A stretch of DNA of 64,000 nt. Source: Siderastrea radians (Eukaryota; Cnidaria; Anthozoa; Scleractinia; Rhizangiidae). The stretch spans positions 7,701,951 through 7,765,950 of the forward strand of contig OZ024897.1 of assembly GCA_964017195.1 (NCBI GenBank). Direction: 5' to 3'. This document shows positions 33,600 to 45,900 of this stretch, piece by piece (position 1 is the stretch's first letter; every line of letters starts with the position of its first letter). Under the pieces are notes generated by a model, which was not told the DNA's origin, did no database searches, and saw nothing but the letters and a program-made list of their open reading frames with translations. The position numbers and the translations under genes were made by a program.

Positions 33600-35556
33600 G
33601 ATAATGGTAGATACTAACTGGGATTTACTCAGCCAACCCCTGGTGGGTTATGGAAGACACTAACTAGAATTTGCCTAGAATTTCTCTTTGCACAAGATAA
33701 TACAATGGCTGTGGAGGTCTGGTTTAGGTGATACAGATAGGAATTTGTTGAGGTAGTTTGACTTAAAATTTGATACAGTAATCTGGGGAGTGGGGATACT
33801 CAATAAAGAGTTATACTGGAAGACTTCTTCCCGAGGTTCGAAAAAAGTGCACCTTTTCATGCCTGAAAAATAAGCCAAAACAGAGGATCACTGTGGAGTT
33901 TAAATTGCTCAAGGGATCCAAGCTTTTGTATATTTTGCGTTGCGATTTCTCTCAAAACTTTGGAAACATTTTTTGGCACTTAGAATAAGCTGCTATCTCC
34001 TTCCATTTGAAATGAATTTTGATGACCCTTGAACATCTTAAAACAGCAAATTTCCCTACCCTTTTGTATATTACAAGCCCTTGTTGCAGGCCCAAAAAAG
34101 GCACCTCTTTGGGGTGGAGCCTCCCCATGAAGCCCACTACAGAAAATGCCCCCCACCCCTCTCCTGGGTGTACTCCAACATATCCAATGAGTGCCACAGG
34201 ATCATAAGATGTATCTTAACTACATGCCTTTCAATGACATGCTGAACTGTGAGGTACCGTCTACCAAGTGGGAGGGGAAGCAGGGAAAGGGATGGCAGAA
34301 AGTGGGATCGTCAAGGTGGGCAGTGGGGAAAATAGGAAAAATTACACAACACTGCATAACATTTTGCAATTGAAAAAGGGCAAAGAGGCAGAAAACAAAA
34401 AGGGGTGGGAACTGGGATAAAAGGGTATGGGATGCAGAAACTTTGGTTTGTATGCCCCGCCCCTTCCCTTCAACATCCAAAGGTTGAATTTTTCTCTTTG
34501 GTTATCAATTGGCTTATAGCAGGTGTCAGGCTAGGAACCAGGAACTTTAGTTCAATGGGATCAAAAGGATGCATTCTAGAGATTGATGGATTTCAATCCA
34601 GTTTGTCTGTTTCTATTTTCCGAGGGTCTGCTAGAAGCCACTGTAACTATGACAGCAGAATAAAACACAATTGTCATTTGAGTTCAAAGAAAGAGCAGAA
34701 ATTGACTCAAAATTACAGCATTTTTTTACGAGCTTTTTATTTTTCTTAGAATGAATCAAAATACAATCCATTAGGTCCCCAATAAATACCAATAAATTAT
34801 AATTTTAAAACTCATTGCCAATGATAATTCTTGGTTGATTGACCATTTTTCTTGCTTAAAACATCAACACTTACAAGAAATATTTGCCAAAAATAGTTTA
34901 GCAGCATTCCAGATGCTCTCTTGCAAACATGTATCAAAACCGCTTACAAAAATACCTCTTTCTACCCTAAATAGATGTATAAGATAGTGTAAGAGGCTAA
35001 TTATGTATCATAATTTAGGTCATCTTTTAGGTCTGGTCTGCATATAATTGGTATTAAACATCATTTAATTAGTATTAAAATATGTTTAGTATTAATCACC
35101 ATTAGCATAACAATAATTTTATATAATAATTGAAATTTAAATAAATATGAAAATAGCATAGTTCATCAGTAGCTTATCTGCAAACACGCATAAAAATGTC
35201 CTTTTTTTTGTTTTTGTTTTAAGCTCTGCCAAAATTGTAGGCTAGACATATTGAAAAGGTTCTTACTTAATAATCAGTTTTCTCTTACACACCTTTTCAA
35301 AAAACAAGACAGTTACAGCTGATTTCACTGCTATGTGTGGGGTATATAATTTGCCTGCCATGATTCACACATAATATTAACTAAACGGCACTGGAAATTT
35401 GCAGATCTTCCAGTCGTTTGTAACTGTTTATATGTTGGGAAGTTAGTCATTCCTCTGTATAATTCTTTTATGCCCCAATTACACAGTGTATCATCTGTTT
35501 ATTTTATGACCATGAGAAAACATGACAGGTGAATCATAATTCTGGCCATTGTGTTA
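33600..35556. other. Intergenic stretch, no gene seen
   Basis: No frame with domain or splice support. 34970-35170 is AT-rich; 34050-34480 contains C/G-rich dispersed-repeat-like text but no identifiable element ends. Confidence 0.5.
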
Positions 35557-35703
35557 TTCCAGAAAATATCCATATTCCCCCATGGAGGATTTTTTGGTTT
35601 GAACTCCCTACCCCTATGGAAATTCCAGTTTAAAGCTCATGCTTTCCTTTAAAAACTTTGGCCTTTAAGCCCCCCTCCTCCTCGGAATTTCCAGTGACCA
35701 TCT

Positions 35704-35731
<28 letters not shown>
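35557..35731. mobile_element. Short MITE (TTCCAGAAAATATCCATA ends), copy 1
   Basis: TTCCAGAAAATATCCATA at 35557-35574 and its exact inverse TATGGATATTTTCTGGAA at 35714-35731 bound 175 bp, with further pairing inside (CCCCCATGG / GTGGGGCTA). A diverged relative is at 37061-37232. Confidence 0.75.
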
Positions 35732-35734
<3 letters not shown>

Positions 35735-36539
35735 TGGTTCCCGCACACATTCCTTTGAAATCAAGCGTGGAACTGTGCCACCTTTAGTGGGTACCTCTCT
35801 TAAATCAGTACAGACACCCGATTCTAGGTTTGTTTTGACATTTTCTCTCAGTGCACTTAGGAGTAAAATTACATCCTCCTGTAAAATGTGAGCGCTTGCT
35901 AGTTACCATGACAACAACTGAACCATGCAACAGAGTTAATACTCTGGTCTCATGTGTAGACAGTCTCCTATAACCCTTTTCTTTGTTAAGTCAATCCTTC
36001 TGTGAAAGCCGTTGAAAGGTAAATTCCTGTGGTGTACTGGTTTCCTTTTTGTTTTTAGCAAGTGAAATTTTTTACATGTATCATAAACAGGACCACAGCA
36101 AAGCACTGCTCAACGGCTTTCATTTATGTGGTCACACTTGGGGATTTCATCCGCAGACTCAAAAGTTACTTCCACCTTGTACAGTATAATAAGCAGCACC
36201 TCAGGAAATGACAGCTCATGCAATAGCTTTCATTTGAATGGTCACTCTAAAGGATTCGTCTGCGGAATCAAAGTTTGAACTACATAAACTGCCACAGGGT
36301 GCTGAGAATGAAAGCTGGTTTAGAGCTTATTAGCATTACCAAAATGATGTTCATAGAAAAACATCAAATTATGGAGGATCAAACACTCCTGACTTCCTCA
36401 GATCCTAATTTTCTCATAATGCATCACTCGAGAGTGGTGTTCACTTACAGAAGGTTGGACTTCACAGATACCAGTGCCTTTGTCATGGCATAGCTTGTTG
36501 ACCATGTATGTTAATTGTTCTGTGTTGCTTTTATGCAGT

Positions 36540-39500
36540 TCACAGATCATGTACAGAAGCCATACTCTTGGCTGCTTCTATACGTCTTCTGTTCAGTCCC
36601 TCAGGAAGTGCACAGGCCATGAGAATGCACAGCACACACACAAAGGTTAATATAACAAAAGCAAAGTGCTCATCTAATGGGAATCCAAGCTTGAAGCCCT
36701 CGCTGATTGACCATGCAAAAGCACTTCCAGTAATCACTGGTGCCAAGGCCCTGAAAGCAAAGTACAGGACAAGAGACCATCACTTGCTAGATACTCAAAC
36801 TTGGAGAGCCATTAATGAGGTAAAAGTCACACTCAAAAGCTATATGGGGGCACAGTGGTGTAATGGTTAGCATGTTGGACTTCAGATCTAAAGGTTGATG
36901 GTTTGAGGTGTGGTCTCTGCATCAGTTGTATTGTTTCCTTAGACAAGAAGCTTTACTCAGCATCACCAAGGTGTATAAATGAGTAAAGTGTACTTGCGAC
37001 ATAATGCCGGGGTAACCCTGCAGTGCACCAGCATCCCATCCTCGGGGGTGTGGCAATGTGTAGTTCTAGAAAAAATCCATACCCACCCCATGATAGGTCA
37101 TCGGAAATTCCTAGGGGAAGGGGGTTTTAAAAGCCAAAATTTTAGAAGAGTACAATGCCAAAAGGGAGGGGGGGGGGGGTCGTTGTAAAACAAAAACCTT
37201 CCATTGGGGGAGTATGATATTTTCTGGAACTATACAATACTGTCATTTGCTTCATGGTACAGACACTGGGTTAAGCTGCAACCATGTGTGCCTGTGGCTT
37301 GTGTGCAACTTTACCTTACACTTAAGCCACAGGGCAGCCACAGAACAGCAGCTTATTACCCTTACCCCTATACCCTCAAGATGGGATGCTAGTCCGTAAC
37401 AGGGTTGCCACCAGCATCATTTTATTAGCTTTAAGGTTGTCCCAAGTGGTTGTCAGAAGTTCCCCATTTGTATACTTAGGTGGAGAGAGAGAGTGTGGAG
37501 TAATTTTGTTTTACTTAGGGAAGTGGTCAAAACTATTATACATGCTCGGGACCCACCAGAATGAGTGAAGATGACTGCCTCTTCCTATAGCCCCCTCCCC
37601 ATATGCAGATACCCATGGCAACTTCCATAACCCCCCTCCCCTCTTTTAACAGTGTCCCCACTTCCATAATCTGGAGACCCATGGTATCTTCTATAACCCC
37701 ACGTCTCTTGAATGGAGACCCATGGTATCTTCTACGACCCCACCTCCTGCGTAAGGAGACCCATGGTATCTTCTACGACCCCACTTCCCTTGAAAGGAGA
37801 CCCATGGTATCTTCTACGACCCCACCGCCTGTGTAAGGAGACCCATTGCATCTTCTACGACCCCACTTCCCTTGAAAGGAGACCCATGGTATCTTCTACG
37901 ACCCCGATTCCCTTGAAAGGAGGCCGATGGTATCTTCTACTACCCCACTGCCTGTGTAAGGAGACCCATTGTATCGTCTACGACCCCTCTTCCCTTGAAA
38001 GGAGACCCATGGTATCTTCTACGACCCCACCTCCTGTGTAAGGAGACCCATGGTATCTTCAATTACCCCCCCTCCTCCACTCCTGCAACAGACAGATAAC
38101 TGATCATTATCGACTGAATATAACAGTTACCTCGGGAATGAATATTTGGCCTGCCATACAGTTTACACTATGATAGAAATAACAACGCATACAAACAACC
38201 TTGTGTATATCTATAAAATTATCGGTTTTATTATTACTGACTTTACAGTAATTGTAGATAAAAATAATGTTTGATACACCGTAATTCCTCTATTAAGCCA
38301 CCCGGGTGGCTATAAATTTATTTAAGGTACTTTCGAGGGGGGGGGGGGCTTATTTATTTAGCAAAATGCAGCACGATGTACACTATCAGGATGTAATGTA
38401 ATTTTTGCATACAATCGATGCCTTCAGTCTTGTAACACATGATTACATGTTTATCATTCGCCCAATCAATTGATGCAATCACGTTACAAACTGAACTTCC
38501 AAGACGAGACAAAGTCATAGTACCGTACTTTTAGTTCACATGCAGTGTATTTTTTTCTGAAGGGGCAGGGGTGGGTGGCTAAAAAGAGAGGTGGGGGGCT
38601 TAATAAATTTCTTCTTCTAAAGAGGACAGCTTAAAAAAGGATTTACGGTAAATGAATCCCTCAAATAACAATCATTGTCCAATCATATATCTGCACATTA
38701 ATTACTAATAGTTGCCTTCACCCTAAGGCTGTACATTATCATAATATATAATATCGACAAACGAAACTGATGAGATAGTAATTCACCGTCAATAGATGAT
38801 TTTGTGCTAGCGGTTCCATATTGGAAGTGAAGGGCTGCCCTGTACGCTTTCTTTTCATCTTACGATTTATACGCAACGTTAACGTTTAAGTGCGTTTAAG
38901 TGCGTTATCAGACCTAATACAAGTCGTACAGCGTACCAGAACCCCCTTAACGTAATTGGAAATTTAAAAGATTTTAGGTTTCCCCTCTCTCTGCGTAAAA
39001 AATTAATTACGTATTCAGTTCCGCACGGTTTTGTTATAAGAACACGTATCACATTTCTGATCCTCTACTTCGTTAGTTCGTTAGGAAACTCCGTAGCACA
39101 GGTACATCAATCTATTCGGGATTTATATCGAAAGCAAATTTCATCGAAATGTGTTCCTCATTCCCAACAAACATTACACGCCCGATTCTTATTATCCCCT
39201 TTAAGTTTCGCTTGGATTTCTCTCTTACACAATCTCACTGGAGTTAAGCTGTTTAACTCTGCAATTGAGCCCTGGCTTGCAGACAGGAACTTAACGGAGG
39301 CACACGCTTAACGGCACTGCTGTTCACAACAGTAGTGGGCAACTTCACACTCTGACAAGATATTCTTGGAACACTTAATCCTAGGTTTCCGTCAATGAGT
39401 GGAACATTTCGGTATAAATACGAATGCCACGACATGTCTACTTCATCAAAAGATGACGTTCTAGTCAAGTCTCACATCCACATCCACAAAAAACACGTCG

Positions 39501-39937
39501 AACGTTCTAGACGAATGTGTGCCCTCGATAAGATTCGCAATTGAAATCGAATATAGCTGGGTATCTCTGTTAAACGTTGGCACCGGGAAGCCGTGCTATT
39601 GATGAACTCAGTCAGTCCGTGGACAGCTTGTAGAACAATTCGAGCACAACACATTTAAGGAGCATTTAGCCTTTTAATAGGCTAACATAAATGGTTTGTT
39701 TCCGTTATCCCAGCCGCGCCTCTCTCAGTGAAGTGTGAAGAATCAGGGGATGTTGGTTATGATTTCACTAGTTTTAAATATCTCACCTTTCCAATCATGT
39801 GATACATATCGCGCGAGATTTTGGTTCATCAAGACTTGCCCAAAGAAACGTAGCCTGCAGAACAGGCGTCATTTTTTGGAAAACGTTTCTGGCGTGGGCG
39901 ACAGGCGAACGCTTGCTTGCCCCAAAAACACAAAAAA

Positions 39938-39976
<39 letters not shown>

Positions 39977-42900
39977 AAAGCCTGTTCCGCAGGCTATAAA
40001 AAGAAACATGACAAACCAGGCAGGGTGTGGGGAATCGGAGCTCGATGTTTGCCACAAAATATGAAAATGCTTGTCGAATACATAAAAATAACGAATATTA
40101 AAGCGTCAGTGAGTGACAAGCTGAATAACCTGCGATCAGGCGTTCTTTTTTAGCAGGTTACAAGGTGGAAAAAAAAAAACGGAAGAAAAAGAACAAAGCG
40201 AACGTGCGCGAAATATGGACTGGGCCTTTTTTCCAATCACGACTCAGGACTTCGGCTTGCTTCAGCTTTATGTATACCGCAAGAAAATACAAATTACCGC
40301 TGGTATAAATTAATTCTCTTGCAACGGATGGAATTGATTTCCAATTGCTCAGTCACTATATATATTCTTCTGTAACATTTGCATTCCGTAGCGAACTGAT
40401 TTTGGCGAGTGCAAATGCAAATCGTGTACATTTCCAAATATGAATTGTCTGCCGGATGCGAGTGGTGAACCGCTCTTTTCGAAACAATGGCGCAAAGATC
40501 GTGTCTTCTTTCTCCGCGCTTACTACCATTTGCGAGTTACTGTGAACACAGGGCGCAAGAGGAGTCATATTTGACCGTAATGCTGGCTAAATTCATCGCG
40601 CAAATCGATCTGTTTTGAATTCAAAACAATGAACATGACTGAACAAAGCATGCTATCTAGTTACGCGTCTGGTGAAATTCTATCCGCAAGACAAAAGGCC
40701 GACAATGGTCGCCCAAAGGGCGACGTTATCAAAAATTGGTGAGAAATTTTAGTTCGCGACGTAACTGATTTTCTGGTGAAATGTTTCGAGTCTCAATCGG
40801 TGTAAACATGAAGCTTTGACTAAATATTTAGTGTATTTTATTTAAGGCTTTTGAACAACATCAAATGCGATCACAGGGCGCAGAGGAGTCAGATTTGTCC
40901 GTAATGCTGGCTAAATTCATCGCGCAAATCGATCTTATTGATTCAAAACAACTGAACGTGACTGAACAAAGCGTCATGCTATCTTGTTACGCGTCACGGG
41001 ATAGCGTTGCTAAGCTTTGCGTAGGTTCTGAAAGACCGACCTGTCAATCCTGCGCATAATGCTTTGTTATGTAGTTGATGACGCATTTCCGTCACCGGTA
41101 TCCTCCAGTTCACATCGAACGAAAGCGGGCCGTTCAACTCCAAAAATTCGCTCTCCAAAAGTTAGATTTAACGAACTTTCTGATTAAAATTTTAGTCCAC
41201 CTTGGTAGAAAGACGAGGCCTTTTTGTTCGAAGTGTGGCGATTTATTGGGGATTGAAAATTGGACCGAAATTGCTTTCGTCCCTAGCCTGTTCCAGGCGT
41301 TCAGATAGTGGAGCGCAAGCGAAGAATATAGCGAGCGAAAGAGCAGGAAAAAACGAGGGGAGGCTGGGGAAGAGGACGAGGGAACCAGCCTCCCCTCGTT
41401 TTTTTCCTGCTCTTTCGCACGCTTTATTTTTCGCTCGCGCTCCACTATCTGAACGCCTGGAACAGGCTATTTCGTCCCTTGTCTCCTTTTTTTACCGTTA
41501 ATCGGCTGTTAGTAACTGGTGATACGCCCACAGCAACTGCTGTATGCGGTTTTCGTCATGCCGATGGAATTTCACGAGACGCGTAACCAGATAGCATGAT
41601 GCTTTGTTGAGTCACGTTTACTGTTTTGAATCAACAAGATCGATTTGCACGATGAATATTTAGCCAGCATTACGGTCAAATATGACTCCTCTGCGCCCTG
41701 TGCTGTGAACGGCTAACTTTTTTCCCGCGTTTGTTCAAGCGTTAAAAGTTTATTTCTACTTTAATACTTTGTGGAACGATCTAACTATCTCGTGGAACAA
41801 TCTAACTATCTCGTGGAACGAATTGACTATTTTGTGTAACGAACTGACTATACTGTGGAACAAAGTGACTTGGAACAAAATGACCATGGAACGAAATGAC
41901 CGGATACCGATAGTCGATACCACCGTGTAGAAAGCTGAGGAAGCGATCGAGTTCCATTTGGGCTTATCGTTTTGTGGGATTGTGCAATGTGGTGGGAAAC
42001 AGAATGATTGGGGGCGAAATCTCTGTGTGGCGCGTGCCTACAGAATCGAATTTAAAGGTTCAACTCGTAAATATCGAACGAATGCACAGGTGAGTAGCTT
42101 TTGTTTTAATTTGGATCACCGGTATGAACTGTATAAACCAAAGAGTGATATGAGAGTTCGAATGCTCTGAAGGTAGGTCTAAATAATCTCAGTTCTCCTT
42201 TTCGAAGCCGTGAACTTCTAAATAAAATTTGAAAAACCATGTCTGTTGTGTATCTTATGTATTTTCGTCACTTTTCCTGGATTCTAGAGATCGTTTAGGA
42301 TGATTATTTGCTCGCCGGTTGATCGCCGTCAAGTGAATTAGGCTTTCTGTGCCTTGGCGCGTATCCCTTCCCGTGTGATCTCGGAGAGTGGGTAAATGGG
42401 ACTGTAATTTCTAAGTATTTAATAGCACCAGTCACATAAGGTAAAACGGATTTTATTACCAGAAACTTTTGTGGCCTAGTGTACTGAGTATGAAGTCACC
42501 TACCGATATGTAATTCTTCAACATTGCTTGCGGTGTCGTGTTAAGATTTTCCGGGGGTTTTCACATTACCGTTTTTGTGCAAGCTTTATGTTTTGGCGTC
42601 GGGAAAAATGTTCAAACATTAAGATTATAAAAACAGGTAACGAAGAAATAGCTAGCTAGCGGACTTTATTTGCGAACTGCGTAGTCAAAATGTCACGATG
42701 TTTGTCATATTTCATTGCGTGGGTTTGCGTGTGAACCAGATCCAAAATAGATGCTGCATATTGCGCAAAACAATGAAATAAGAGTAAATGATTGATGAAA
42801 CTGTCAAAGTTACGACCAAAACTATGGCGCGTTATCAGGGTCAAAATTCAATGTACATACTTTTTCCAGTTTGAATTTCGAAACAAGTCTTTTTGCGCAA

Positions 42901-45900
42901 TTACTTTCTAATTGCAGCTCTTTTTCCAGTTTGAATTTCGAAACAAGTCTTTTCGCTTACAATTACTTTTTAGTTGCAGCTCTTGCTGCATGTGTAATTG
43001 TGAATGAAGTTTATCTTGACATTACCTGCTAAAAAGTACTTCTTTTTGCGCGTTTGTTGAGGTAAATAGAGTATCACTACATTAAAAATTTCTTGTGAAA
43101 TGTTTGTCTGTGTGATGTTTGTGAGCCACCCTACGATAGTCGCCTTGCACGCAAATTCATTTTGTAAATATCTAAACTCTTAGTACACATTCTCTTGATA
43201 AGGCTCTGTTTGCAGTGCATCACTGGCGCCGCACGTCTTGCTCCGGTGGGATCGAAATCACGCTGACTTTGCCGATTTCCGGTTTATCAACATGCAATTA
43301 CTTTTGACAAATTTTCTGCGATAAGTCTTCCTCGGCAAATTTTCTGCGAAAAATCAACCAGGCGTTCCAATGGACAGACCACGTGGTTTGAGGAAGTCAC
43401 GTGATTCACTCTCCCATGATGTGCTTCAATCCTAAATTGCCACAATTTTGTCACACCATTTAGAGATTTCTCCGTGTCGTCAATGTATCTTTTCCACTCA
43501 AGTGGTTTAGAATTGCTTTGGCTAATTATTTCCGTCTCAACCGAAGACATAAAGATGTTTGCGAAAGCGACTGCCATCTTTGTGCCCATTGCAGTTCCGT
43601 GTATTTGGAAATAGTTCTTATCGTTGAATTCAAATGAATTTTCTTGAAGGATAAGACTTAGAATTTCTCTGAGGGACTTGGTGGGGATGAGGGTGTTGTC
43701 CCCGTAGAAATTCTTGTATGCTCTGCATACTGTGTTTATTCCCTCCTTTTGTGGGATATTTGTGTATAGGCTGGTAATTAACGTCTAGAGAGACTAGAAA
43801 TGTGCTCTCTGGGAAGGGTTGTCCTGTCTATGAAATTTACAAAGTCAGTCGTATCTTTAAGATGTGACTTTTGTGACAAAGCTATAGACTGAAGTATGCT
43901 GTCAACAAATGCTGATAGTCGTTCGGTGGGTCCGTCATTTCCTGCCACAATAGGCCGACCAACAGGTGTTGGTTTGTGAATCTTTGTGAGAGTGTAGAAA
44001 ACGGGTACTCATGGTGGGTTGGGAGTCTGTGATAACCACTCGACAGTCATTTCGTCAATGTAATTTCCCTGATAGAGTTCTTTGGTTATTTGTTTAACTT
44101 TTTGGGAAGTTGCTTTCTACCATCGGTTCTACAATTAAGTGAATTCAACAACAAACTCACCAACCGCCATGCTAAGCTACACAAAATTAAAACGAGTACT
44201 TGCCTTTTTTCGGATAGGGAAAAACTGGTCCGCCGGAATCCTTGAATTTGATTGGCTCTTGACGCGCGTTCCGCCGGTCCAGTTTTTTCCTATCCGGAGC
44301 GGTTTTGTCATGGACCATTGAATGAAAGTTGAAAAACAACATACCTCGGTTGAACTCGAGAATTTTTTTATTTACGGCTCAAAGATGCGACTTTTTTGGC
44401 AAGTCACAATTCTTGTGTGTGTTGTAAATGGCAAGTTCAAAAGGCAAGTACTCGTTTTAATTTTGTGTAGCTTAGCATGGCGGTTGGTGAGTTGTTGTTG
44501 AATTCACTTAACACAGCAGTTTTGGTTTTTAAATTGCGATCGCCACAATGCCTTTGACTCCGATATTTACTTTGATGACTTCGTTTTTCAGTTTTTTCTC
44601 TTAAATTAACGAGGTTCGGTATATTTTCATTCAAGAAATTGTGCAGGCTTAAACTGGAATTTTGCTTTTTCATCTGTCGTGAGCTTAAATGAAGATAAGC
44701 TTAAAAGCCAGCGCACTGTTCGCTTTGGTTAAAACTGAGATCAAACCGAACGATTTCGCTAAATAATTAAATTGTTTATATCCAAAGAACCAGCACCTAC
44801 GTTTGCAGGTACGAAGCAAAACATAAAAAGAAAGTAATTAGGCTAAACAGTATTTCGAAGTATTATTCTCTTTCATTTTTTATGCAAGGGCAATTAAATA
44901 CAGAAAATAGTTTCAGTGAAGAAATATAGTCTTTGGTAACAAAACTACACCATTATTTGTGAGCGTTCATTGATGTGAGGACATATTTTTCATTTTTAAA
45001 GTGAACTAAAATAGCGTGACTATGCCCCTTTAAATTTGGACTTCCACAGCTTTACAGTCAACGCGCTTCACGCATGAACGGTCATTTAATGAAGATTGCA
45101 TTCTTCACGTGCGCATTCCTTTCTTTAATTGGATAAACGTATTCTTGTAGATAGATTGAAAGATATAAATCAAGCTTGGAAGACCTATGTTCTCTCATAT
45201 ATCCTCCCACCTAGCTTTGGAGACCCATGTTCTCTCATATATTCTCCCACCCAGCTTAAGAGACCCATGGTCTCTTGTATATCCCCCACCTAGCTTGAGA
45301 GACCCATGTTCTCTCATATATCCTCCCACCCAGCTTGAGAAACCCATGGTCTCTTGTATATCCCCCCCACCCAGCTTGAGAGACCCATGTTCTCTCATAT
45401 ATCCCCCCACCTAGCTTAAGAGACCCATGTTCTCTTATATATCCCCCCACCTAGCTTGAGAGACCCATGTTCTCTCCTATATCCCCCACCTAGCTTAAGA
45501 GAACCATGTTCTCTCATATATCCCCCCACCCAGCTTGAGAGACCCATGTTCTCTCATATATCCCTCCACCTAGCTTAAGAGACCCATGTTCTCTCATATA
45601 TCCCCCCACCCAGCTTGAGAGACCCATGTTCTCTCATATATCCCCCCACCCAGCTTGAGAGACCCATGTTCTCTCACATATCCCCCCACCCAGCTTGAGA
45701 GACCCATGTTCTCTCATATATCCCCCCACCCAGCTTGAGAGACCCATGGTCTCTTCCTTGCCCTGTCCCCCGAAAAGTGGGTCCCTAGCATGTAAAATAG
45801 TTTTGACCAGTTCCCTTAATAGGAAAACCTTAGAGCACATTGGCAATGACTGGAACACTAAGTGTTCCAGTCATTGCCATTGTGCTCTTAGGTTAATGCA

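Noticed and set aside
37603..38041. Pro/Thr/Ser-rich repeat protein in minisatellite A
   Set aside because: Two overlapping frames are equally open and the unit length is not a multiple of three.
39253..39654. Two adjacent minus-strand frames of 60-71 codons
   Set aside because: No domain, no splice connection to the transporter and no similarity I recognise; left unannotated.
45187..45858. Repeat protein on either strand of minisatellite B
   Set aside because: Tandem 40-bp repeat translated in changing frames on both strands; no start or splice context.
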